Part shown: positions 1-8,445 of the stretch, piece by piece
How positions within the stretch are numbered: position 1 is the first letter of the stretch
Layout of the letters: each line of letters starts with the position of its first letter
Source of the DNA: Thalassiosira profunda
Lineage: Eukaryota > Bacillariophyta > Thalassiosirophyceae > Thalassiosirales > Thalassiosiraceae
Reading direction: 5' to 3'
Assembly (NCBI GenBank): GCA_036939355.1
Contig: JALLAP010001101.1
Span: 1-15,181, forward strand
Length of the DNA: 15,181 nt
Notes under the pieces: generated by a model
What the model saw: only the letters and a program-made list of their open reading frames with translations
Told to the model about the DNA's origin: nothing
Database searches by the model: none
Program-made: the position numbers and the translations under genes

Positions 1-3000
1 GTCGAGGAGCTGGAGTCTCACGTGGGCAAGTCCCACCCGAAGTGCAAGCTGCTGGGGCTGTTGGAGGTGTGGTCGCTCGCCCAGGGCCCGCGATCGGCCA
101 AGAAAAGTTCGTCTTCTAACGAGCCGAGGCCGAGGAGGGGCTCCACATCCAAGGCAGCCAAACCCTCGAAACAGCATCAGAGCCACCCCCTCTGCAAGTG
201 TCCGAGCTGCGACAGGATCCTCCCTCCGTCGGGGCTGTTTGGGCACTTTGGCCGGGTCCACTCCGGACAAATCGGGATGGGCGAGGGCAAGAAATTCGAG
301 TGGAAGAATGTGACGTACGCCTGTCCCTTCTGCCCGGACGCAGACGAGGGCGAGCTTCCCCGTATTTTCCGAACATACGAGCTCATCGAAGAGCATGTGG
401 AGAGCTCCCATCCCGACTGCGCCCTGATCAAACCCAATGCCAGTCCCAGCAGGGGCGGGGGTGGCTCTCCGTCGAGATCGAATGATGCGGCGCTGCCGGC
501 GAAACGGAGTCGTCGGAGCAGCCGATATGCATCGATGGACGATGATGACGACGAGGACGACGAGGCCGGGCCCGTGAGGAAGAGCCAGCGCAGCCGACGC
601 CCGGTCGCCAATCTTGCTCACGAAGAGCAAATGCCGTATTTTTGGCGCCAGTCAACAACAGAGACTGCAGCTGCGCCAGCGCCGGCGCCTCCTTTGAGGC
701 GCAAGGACACCGATGATGACGAGAAGACGTTGTATGGCTGTCCGGAATGCGACAAAACAAACCTCACGAAGCACGGTCTGTTCGCGCACTATGGCATGAA
801 GCACGGTGGCAAAATTGCCTTGGAGATGTGCACTGTGATCAAACCAAAGGCGCGCAAGAAGAAGGTGGTGAACACGGGCGTGGCCAGGACGGGACCTTGG
901 ACGGACGAGGAGCACGAGGCCTTCCTCGAGGGACACCGTCTGTGCGGAAATCGGTGGAAGCGCATCTCGGCGGAGTTCGTGCCGACGCGGGATCCCAAGC
1001 NAGGGACACCGTCTGTGCGGAAATCGGTGGAAGCGCATCTCGGCGGAGTTCGTGCCGACGCGGGATCCCAAGCAGGTGGGGAGCCACGCGCTGAATTACT
1101 TCACCACCCGGGGCCAGTGGAAGGACACCCTGGACGGCCGGTCCGGCAAGCCACAGGGGAACGGGGCTCGACCGCGCGGTCGTTCCAGCCTGGTGGGTCG
1201 CGTGATATCCACCTCGATGGGCGTTGAGGAAGACGAATCCGTGAGCGTGAGCAGTGTGCCAGAGGACGGATCAGACGACGGAAACAGCAGCCACTGCATC
1301 GTCTGCTTCGAGGGCGGCAACATCGTGTGCTGCAGCCGCTGCCCTCGTGCCTATCATCCCAAGTGCCTCGCCAAGGACGGTCACACTGCGGTGAACATCG
1401 ACCTGCTCCCCAACGACTGGCAGTGCAACCGCTGCAAGAAAGATGCCGACGTTGGGGGTGGCGAAGAAATCGCGCAGTTCCAATTCGGGAACAAGAAGAT
1501 TCGCGCGGCATACGCCGACTTTAAAGGCTGCGCCGACTACAATCAGTGCTGCGCGCTCCTCTCGTACATTCTGGAGTGAGTTGGAGTGCTCGTCTCCTTT
1601 TGTTATGCTCAATGGAACTTATCCATTTGCTCATCCTGCGCCATTTCTCCACAGCATTCTGAACAAGCTCAAGAACTACGATTATGGCTTCGTCTTCTCC
1701 GAGCCAGTGGATCTCAACGATGTTCCGGACTACCTGAAGTGAGTGCCTTGTAGCTTGTTCTTTAGACGCCTTCTATCATTTCTTCTTATCACATGCTCTT
1801 GCTACCCGTACCCTTCCTCTGCTTAGCGTCGTCAAAACACCCATGGACTACGGCACGGTCGGCGAAAGGTTGGAGGGCGGGAACTACGTTGATTTGATCG
1901 CGTCGGACGACGTCTCGAGGGAAGACGAGATGACCACCATGGAGGAGATTTTGCTCCATGTGCTCTGTGACATCGAACGGGTGCACCACAACTGCCACAT
2001 GTTTAACAAAAAGGGCTCGTCGATCTATCGGATTGCAGACCTCCACGCCAGCAAATGGAGCGCCTACTTCCTTCGGTACGTCGAGGAGCGCCTGCCCGAG
2101 AAGGTGTACGTCGATCTGGCGCGCTTTCGCCACAAGTGCGAACTTGCGCTCGAGGCGGAGCGGCGCTGGCAACGGAACCAAAAGAAACGGATCAAAGCGA
2201 AGCTGCAGAAGGTGGAGGAAGAGGTGGAAAGTGCCCCACTGTCTCCACCAATCACTCAGAGAAAGCGGAAAGCCTCAGACGATCTAATGGACGAGCACAT
2301 GGACGTCGAAGAGGAGGAAGAGGACGAGGAAGAGGAGATCGAAAGCCACCACGAAGAGGAAGACGACGAAGAGGAAATCCAAAGGAAGGCGAGAAAGGCT
2401 AAGCGAGAGGCGCCCGCTCATTCTTCCTCTGCACTGATTTTCAAGGAAGATCAGCTCCGCGCATTGGAGAATCTATTCTTCTCGTCTGCCTCGAAATTGC
2501 GCGAGGAAATTGGCGGCGATGCTTTGGACCAGATGGATTCGAGCCCTGCCGGCAGCATTGATGCCAATGAAGGCGGTGAGAAAGGGACTCTCGATGGCCT
2601 CGATGCACTACTGGCAGCAACCAACGAGGAAGACACACCTACATCTCGGCAGCAGCCAGACCCGTTCCCATTGAATGAGGCATACCAAGCGCTGCCAGAC
2701 GGAGAAAAGACTGTCAGGGACAAATTGGAGTGCTGTCAGATGGTGCTTCATCCGTCCTACAAGAGAACAAAGCTGTCGAATTCCGCGATCTCTGTCGTTT
2801 CGCCAAAAGAGGAGGACATTAAGGACTTCATCACGAAATCGATCGAAACGGGAACGACTGCGGACGGGCTGACGTTGCCCAGTCCTGGATTCTTGTACAT
2901 TTGCGGTGGCCCGGGAACCGGCAAGGTAAGTCTTTTTGTCGCTGTTTCGGTGCTCATTCGTTTCGCAGGTCTAATGACGGTGCATTTGCCTCTTTTTGGT

Positions 3001-6000
3001 TTGCTTTAGACGACGGCCGTCATGTCGTGCGAGGGCGATATGAAGGAATGGGCAAGAAAGAATGGATACGACAAGCCCATCTTCTGCCGCATCAACATGG
3101 CTCATATCTCGGCAGAGTGCAGGGGAGGTTTGATGAACAATATGCTCAAAAAGATGGCAAAAGAGCTCGGCGTCGACGCTGAATCTGCCAAGCTCTCGAC
3201 CTACGAAGAGCAGCTCGAGAAGAAGGTGCTCGTGTTGATTCTGGACGAGATAGATATGCTCTTCAAGACTCACGGACTGATCGGAGAGGCCTGGTTCAGG
3301 CAGCTTGTGGAATGGGCCGAGAACAAAGAATTGCGCTTCAGCATGATCGGCATTTCCAACTGCGTCAACGATGCCAATGCAACACGCGTGAGGGAGCTGG
3401 GACACGTGAGTATCGCGACTCTTCATTGCAAACATCGTTGCATCATTTGGTGAGGCTCACGTCTTCGGCTTTGAACGTCCGCACAGTCTCCACGCGAGCT
3501 AGTCTTCGCGGCATACAAGGAGGAAGAAATTTTGGTCATTCTGGTGGAGCGCGTCGGCAAGAACATCGTCGACCCAAAAGCGCTCCAGCTGATTTCACGA
3601 AAGGTCGCTGCCTCCAGCGGCGACGCGGGCCTTGCTCTGGAGATCACCTCGAACGCCGTCGGAAAGTGCCTCCCGGCCGGGAGATCATCCGACTACGATA
3701 TTGCACTGGCCCTGAGTGACGAAGAGCTGGACACGGAGGTGAAGGAAGACGATGCGTGCATGCCGCTGGTGAAATTGCCGCACATGATGAACGCCATACG
3801 CGAGGGAATGCCCGATCCAGTTTCATCTGGCCCTGCAGCGAAGTCGTCACCTCCCTCGCCCACGACATCTTCTTCTGCCCGTCCGCAGGATCCGCCACCT
3901 GCCCCGGCCAAACCTACAAATGGCGACGAGGATAGCGAAGCAGAAAAGGTTATTGTGCTCCAGAGAGCAAGTACGGGGGTCAGCAGCCAGGGCACAAAGT
4001 TTCAGAGGCAGTGGTACGATCGATTGAACGAGTTGAAGCAATTCAAAGTCACTCATGGGACAGCCGTGGTGTCAGCGACGGAGAACGATAAACTCTACCA
4101 CTGGAGGCTGCGACAGCGCAAGCGATACCACCTGACCTTGTTTCGCATGCCCAACCTAAAGAAGGAGACCCGTGGCTCAGATGAGAGTGGTCCAGACAGA
4201 GAGTGGCTACTGTCCATGCCGGAGATGAAGGGAGTGTTTGCCCTATCAGATTCGCTGGACGGAAGTGACGAAATTGGCCTCAAGCCGTTTACGATCAGCG
4301 AAGAGCAGGCTCGGTTGGACGAAGAGACGGTCGCTTTCATTCGCACAACGCATTTCGAGCAATTGTATTGCCCGCCCGAGCCAACCGCCTCCCTCATCGA
4401 GCGCCATTCCTCGCGCCACACCACGTCGCTTTTTTGGGACGAGTGTCTTGAAGAACTGCGTTTCTTTCAGGGCGAGTACAAGCACACTCTTGTTCCGCGG
4501 GATTTCCCACACAGCACGCACCTACCACTGTGGGTCGAGATCCAGCGCTCGAGATATTTGCTGCAGAGTATGGGACTGTTTTCCGGCCTGACGGGCGCCC
4601 AAATGCTGGTTCTGGAAGAGGTGGGAATTTGCGATTTGAGTTCGTTGCGGACAGCCAATAACATCTTGTCCAGCGGAGCCGGCGACAGTNGAGGTGGGAA
4701 TTTGCGATTTGAGTTCGTTGCGGACAGCCAATAACATCTTGTCCAACGGAGCCGGCGACAGTACGCTGAGAACTCTCCAGAAGAGCAGTGGGGCCGGCAG
4801 GATCAAAATCAAAGACGAATCCTCGGAGCGAAAGTCATGGACTGGACATGTCAGCGACTTCAAGAAGTGGTACGGGAAGCTCTCCCCAGAGAAAAGAGCA
4901 AAAGCAGGCGAGCTTCTCCCCAAAGCCAATTGGCCGCTGTACTCGTGGTGTTGGAGGCAATGCAACGCTGCCTCGGCTGTGCTTTGTGGAACGCCAGCCG
5001 TCACTGGAATCAACATGAGCGTCAAGAAGCTGAGAATTCTTGCGTCGTCCAAACTGTTCCACGCCTTCCCCTACAACGATAGGAATGGCTTGGTGCGGGA
5101 AGACGAGTACGAAAGCTGCGATGCGTTTGATTCGACATACCAGGTGCTGGAAGACTTCTCCATCAAATACGGCTCCACTCTCATTCCTGAGTGGCACGAG
5201 TGCGATCAGGCCTTCCGCATGTGGGTGTCAGCGTTGGAAAGTGGTTTGGCCGAGTTCGTCAGGGGAGAGCCGTGCGTCCTGTCCGTCCAACAAATCGAGA
5301 AGCTGATCCTGCTTGGCTTTTGCAACGATCGCGACGGGCTGCCCAACCTCTCGAAGGGTGATGTGGTGTGGCTGAGGCATTTCGTGGAGTTGAAGCGCCA
5401 CCGCGATCTGTTTGGGACGTGCATCGTGACTAGCGAGTTCCCTCGCCTTCATCAGTGGCTGTCGGAGCAAAAGGACCTCTTTCGCCTCTCGCGGATGGGG
5501 AGGGAAGGCATAATGAACCTGGCGCGATTCAATATGTTGACAGAGTCGGGCGTCGACTTCTTCACGGGAGAATGCTTGCCAGGTTCCACGGCCCAAGGAT
5601 GTTTTGAGGAATTCGAGCAAGCGACATCTTCGCCCGTAGAAGTCTTTCCTGCAAAAGAGGGTGGGACGCAGGAAATGAAAGAATCGACCGTGCAATGCGA
5701 CAGCTACTGGGATGACGATGAATGCCGGGAAAAGTTCGAAGGGCTGAAGGAGACTTGCTTGGCAAGCGACGACTCCAATCTCTACTGGTGGTTGGTAGAA
5801 AAGAGAGGCAAGATGCTTCTCAACGAGCTGAGCAGGGACAAGTCCGGCGAAGGCTCAGGGTCCAATGCGCTCCATTCGCATTCCATTTTGAGACACATCA
5901 AGGCTCAGCAGCAGGATGCCGGCGCGGTGGAAATCGAGGTCGACGACGCCATGTTTGTGTGGCTTCATTACTGCGAGCGGCTCATGATGTTCAAAGCGCG

Positions 6001-6304
6001 CAAGGGGCACTGCAAGATTCCTTCGGACTATGCCGATCTGCCTCTTCGGCAGTGGCTGGCGCGGCAGCAAGAATTGATCCATTTCTACAGCACCAATCAA
6101 GCGTCAGAACTGCGGCCGGTGCAGCTAAAGATACTCCACGCAATTGGACTTCATGGCAGCAAACGCGAGGTCGTTCATCCCAAACTGAGCTCGCGGACCT
6201 TGAAAAGGAAGCATCCGTCCAGAAAGGGCATTGGACAGCGCCGCCATCGTCACCATCACGGGGAAGCGTCTCCCAAGAAGGAAAAGAAGAACCGTAACGA
6301 GTGA
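1..6304 (+). CDS. ORC1/CDC6-like AAA+ protein fused to zinc fingers, Myb, PHD, bromodomain and HA repeats (5' end outside window)
   Basis: Exons 1-1575, 1655-1738, 1827-2925, 3010-3405 and 3487-6304 give 1,941 residues plus stop once the two 72 bp assembly duplicates are collapsed; the frame is open at base 1, so the N-terminus is missing. Residues below count from base 1. C2H2-type fingers: half of one at the edge, then about 67-87, 108-137 and 247-268. Myb/SANT about 297-345, ending SHALNYF (SHAQKYF class). PHD finger 408-455 (C4HC3: CIVC, CSRC, YH, C, CNRC). Bromodomain about 490-615 with PMDYGTV and the acetyl-lysine-pocket Asn in FNKKGS. Acidic Glu/Asp run 689-714. AAA+ core about 850-1130: Walker A GGPGTGKT (889-896), Walker B LILDEID, sensor-1 Asn in GISN. 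HA-like repeats about 1200-1893, then a basic tail. From family knowledge, Orc1/Cdc6 proteins load MCM helicase at origins, while PHD and bromodomains read histone marks. I infer a nuclear replication-initiator or chromatin ATPase. The fusion itself is seen; whether it is the organism's true ORC1 is open. Confidence 0.87.
929..1073. repeat. 72 bp exact duplication around a single N (assembly scar 1)
   Basis: Bases 929-1000 and 1002-1073 are identical, separated by one N at 1001. The 73 extra bases shift the frame by one and cut the Myb domain. Removing one copy plus the N joins RDPK to QVGSHALNYF in frame. This is best read as two overlapping contigs placed end to end with a one-base placeholder gap, not as a biological repeat. 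Confidence 0.93.
1576..1654 (+). other. Intron 1 of the ORC1-like gene (79 bp)
   Basis: Donor GTGAGT at 1576-1581 and acceptor CACAG ending at 1654. The intron interrupts a codon after two bases. Splicing joins ...LLSYIL-D-ILNKLKNYDYG..., which restores helix A of the bromodomain across two different frames. Without splicing the frame stops within a few codons. Confidence 0.88.
1739..1826 (+). other. Intron 2 of the ORC1-like gene (88 bp)
   Basis: Donor GTGAGT at 1739-1744, pyrimidine-rich stretch, acceptor TTAG ending at 1826. It splits a codon after two bases. Splicing gives DVPDYLN-VVKTPMDYGTV, the classic bromodomain ZA-loop pattern, so both borders are well supported. The exon between introns 1 and 2 is only 84 bp. 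Confidence 0.9.
2926..3009 (+). other. Intron 3 of the ORC1-like gene (84 bp), inside Walker A
   Basis: Donor GTAAGT at 2926-2931 and acceptor TTTAG ending at 3009, between codons. It falls directly after the Walker A lysine: GGPGTGK is on exon 3 and TTAVM on exon 4. Retaining it would destroy the nucleotide-binding loop. Confidence 0.92.
3406..3486 (+). other. Intron 4 of the ORC1-like gene (81 bp)
   Basis: Donor GTGAGT at 3406-3411 and acceptor CACAG ending at 3486, between codons. Splicing joins TRVRELGH to SPRELVFAAYK, matching the Orc1/Cdc6 stretch around the end of the AAA+ base (family pattern: SRLG..R..F..Y). An in-frame stop lies in the unspliced sequence. Confidence 0.9.
4618..4762. 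repeat. 72 bp near-exact duplication around a single N (assembly scar 2)
   Basis: Bases 4618-4689 and 4691-4762 match except for one position, G at 4673 versus A at 4746. They flank the N at 4690. Collapsing them restores the frame from LEEVGICDLSS into STLRTLQKSSG. The one difference changes Ser to Asn in the protein and may be an allele difference or a sequencing error. The length equals that of scar 1, suggesting a fixed overlap set by the assembler. Confidence 0.93.
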
Positions 6305-6306
6305 TA

Positions 6307-6593
6307 GTACTTACAGCAAAGATAGATGGTCAAAATTTAGGCATTAGCGAAGAGTTCATCCTCGAGAACAGAGACGAGGTTATGGACAGCGTTTCGTTCG
6401 AAGACGTTCCGGGTTCTGTTGTCAAAGACCTGTTGGCTGCTTTGAATAGGGGGAGAAGAAGAGCAACGCCGGCGCTGGTGGCAGAAACTACAACAACATG
6501 AGGGTGGGCACCTTGCGGAAGATGCTCGATGAGAAGGGACTGGACGTCGATGGTTCCCGGGAGACTATGATTGCACGTCTCCGTCTCAAATAG
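6307..6593 (+). pseudogene. C-terminal relic of a MATH-BTB-SAP gene
   Basis: Translation in one frame, then another, matches only the last third of the intact MATH-BTB-SAP gene at 8446-9768. The first part gives a degraded DGQNLGISEE (compare DAKNCALLKE), then ILENRDEVM, VSFEDVPG and KDLLAALNRG. The second part, one frame over, gives RNYNNMRVGTLRKMLDEKG and LDVDGSRETMIARL. The shift lies at the G-run 6449-6453, which has five Gs where the intact copy has six (9560-9565). A TAG at 6591-6593 replaces a Glu codon, and acidic codons like the family's tail continue after it. No MATH or BTB core is present. The relic begins within a few bases of the ORC1-like stop codon, so it is probably transcribed only as part of that gene's 3' UTR. 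Confidence 0.83.
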
Positions 6594-6656
6594 GGCGACA
6601 AAAGTGACGAGAGCGATGTTGAATCCTTTCATGCACAGCATAATCCTATCTTTTAC

Positions 6657-7760
6657 TCAACTCTCTTTTTCGCGGTCCTCCTTCTTGTCTTCCCACTTGA
6701 TGCAAAACTGCTTGTGCCCCCAAACACCGGCTTTCCAGTGCCGTCGCTGGCAGTCCTTGCTGCAATACCAAGCCGCGCGGCACCTCGAGCATCGAAGGAA
6801 CTTAATCTCTGGAGGTGCTTTCTTGTAGCACATACCACCAAAGCATTTGGTAGATGCATACTCCTCCAGCTTTCTCAATTCTGCTATGGCAGTGTCATCT
6901 CCCGCCTCCGCTGCTCGCCGAAGCCAATGCACTCCCCTCACAAAACAGGGATTGTCCACTGGCGGCACCCACGGATCTGGGTTGCACATTACATATCCCA
7001 AGATGGCCATGGACTCTGCGTGGCCCCTCTCCGCGGCTGGTGTCACTTCACGGATCGCCTGTTCCATTGATTTTTGGAGACCGTGATCACCTCTGTAGTA
7101 AGCTCTGCCAATGAAGTAACATGCATCATCGTAGCCTTTCGCGGCCGAACTCCTCAGGTATCGCAGGTACTCAGTGTCATTCCCCTCGTCTCTCATGATT
7201 ACTGCAAGATTGCACTCGGCCATTGCGTGGCCCTGCTCTGTCGCGGCCAACCACAACCGCTTTGCTTCTGTAATCGATTTCGGCAAGCCATATGTACCCT
7301 CGTAATACCTGCTGCCGATCCCATATTGACACGTAGGGTCTCCCTTTTCCGCGCCCAGCTTCAATATCTCGATCCCTCTCTCGACGTTTCTCTCCACCCC
7401 CCCTCGCCCCTCAATGAAATGCACCCCTAAATCGCCATACATATTCAGAGGGAGCAGGCCCTTGTCGAATCGGTCTTTCATGAACGTCCCTATTGTACCA
7501 AGCACAGGTTTTAGGGCCCGGCAGAGTGGGCAACAGCGCTGGAGCTGCTCTTCCTCCCTTCCGAAAGAACCGCTGCCAGCCGCACTGCTCAAATACGCAT
7601 GCTGCTTTTTACTGCAATCCACACAAACTGCTCCACCACAACAAATCAGCAGCTTCCGCCGTTCCCTATCCCAAAAAGGAGGCAGGGGTTCGAGGCAGAG
7701 CGGGCACTCCTCCTTTTCCGCATTGTCGCCTCTGTCGACGGCTGCGTCTGATTCCGACAT
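6657..7760 (-). CDS. RING-like / Sel1-repeat / MYND zinc-finger protein, copy 1
   Basis: Single exon, 367 residues, ATG at 7760. Order: RING-like Cys cluster 19-80 (CPLC, CCGGAVC, DC, CPLC), Sel1-like helical repeats about 105-300 (repeated pattern of a Gly/Ala-rich helix with EAKRLWLAATEQGHA, SSAAKGYDDA, TPAAERGHA, RRAAEAGDD), and a MYND finger 306-353 (RCSRC, WYCSKDCQ, HW, GHKQFC) followed by a charged tail. From family knowledge, Sel1 repeats and MYND fingers bind proteins and RING domains often recruit E2 ubiquitin enzymes. The substrate is unknown, and the RING-like cluster lacks an obvious zinc-binding His, so ligase activity is uncertain. The first MYND knuckle is C-x4-C, not C-x2-C as in copy 2. 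It converges on the BTB relic (63 bp apart) and diverges from the MATH-BTB gene at 8446. No signal peptide or membrane segment is seen. Confidence 0.88.
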   Translation of the reverse strand: MSESDAAVDRGDNAEKEECPLCLEPLPPFWDRERRKLLICCGGAVCVDCSKKQHAYLSSAAGSGSFGREEEQLQRCCPLCRALKPVLGTIGTFMKDRFDKGLLPLNMYGDLGVHFIEGRGGVERNVERGIEILKLGAEKGDPTCQYGIGSRYYEGTYGLPKSITEAKRLWLAATEQGHAMAECNLAVIMRDEGNDTEYLRYLRSSAAKGYDDACYFIGRAYYRGDHGLQKSMEQAIREVTPAAERGHAESMAILGYVMCNPDPWVPPVDNPCFVRGVHWLRRAAEAGDDTAIAELRKLEEYASTKCFGGMCYKKAPPEIKFLRCSRCRAAWYCSKDCQRRHWKAGVWGHKQFCIKWEDKKEDREKES

Positions 7761-8445
7761 GTCAGCGCCCCGGTGCCGCGCAGACGCCAGTCCCCGGTCG
7801 CTCGCCTATGGGTGATTTGGGTGATGGATGAATGGATGATGGATGATGCACCTATTCCTCGCTGCCTGCCGCCCGCCTGTGCGCTTCCGACCGCTCGCCA
7901 ATAATGTCCGGGGGCAGAGTGGCGGGGCGATAGAAATGATCGGCGGTCGTGGCGCGGCCCCAGCCTGGTGGAGGCGGCGGGGAGGGGAACGAGGTAGCTG
8001 GTGCACATGTGCGCGGCGGCGCGAAGGCCCGCGAGAGCGAACGAAGGCTCAGGCTGTTTCTTGGAAATATCAACTAAGTCTATGAACCGGCCTCAAATTT
8101 CAGAACACCACACATCTCCACACGCATACACGAGGAGAGGGCGGCGGGGGCGAACGCGCCGACGCCGGGGGCCCCTCTAGAGGAAGGTGCGTCGGTTGCG
8201 ATGGTCGGGGTTGGGAGGAGGATGCGCCGGTGGCGGGGCGGGCGCGACTTTGTTCGGTGTTTGCAAGGCTCATTTACATTTTCGTTACGATGTGACGGCG
8301 TTTGTTTTACGGTGCATGTGCACCTGCGCCAAGCACCTCCAGATGCTTTGCTCCACGCTCTCGCACGCTTTGAGCTTGCTTTCGTGTCATCTAATGCACA
8401 GCAAGGCTCATCTGCCGACTCTCATTTTTTGCTGCATAAGATATT
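7761..8445. promoter_or_regulatory. 685 bp divergent intergenic region between MYND copy 1 and MATH-BTB copy 1
   Basis: There is no convincing coding sequence here. It must hold the 5' UTRs and promoters of both flanking genes. Visible structure: an imperfect GGATGAAT/GGATGATG tract at 7811-7849, a GC-rich block about 8120-8260, and an 11-base direct repeat GCAAGGCTCAT at 8263-8273 and 8401-8411, which may be chance. No clear TATA box was found. Assignment as a promoter region rests on gene orientation only. Confidence 0.5.
7811..7849. repeat. Imperfect GATGGATGA short tandem repeat
   Basis: The stretch alternates GGTGAT, GGATGA and ATGGATGAT units over about 39 bases, 50 bp upstream of the MYND copy 1 start codon. 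It is a simple microsatellite-like tract in the probable 5' UTR or promoter. Confidence 0.55.

Noticed and set aside
22..1227. A self-contained gene starting at base 22
   Set aside because: The codon at 22 is GTG, and the frame is open and zinc-finger-like back to base 1. The end of this frame is an artefact of the N and duplicated 72 bp, not a real C-terminus.
6301..6501. Separate small gene after the ORC1-like stop
   Set aside because: It starts with GTG, and its sequence is the first half of the BTB relic before the frameshift.
6714..7430. Plus-strand frames opposite MYND copy 1 (and similar ones at 9924-10659 opposite copy 2)
   Set aside because: They are antisense shadows of the MYND-Sel1 genes; the matching positions in both copies only reflect the gene duplication.
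7852..8073. Minus-strand frame with SRAFAPP, resembling a plastid-targeting motif
   Set aside because: It has no ATG start (TTG only), no hydrophobic signal peptide before the motif, and lies in low-complexity GC-rich intergenic DNA.
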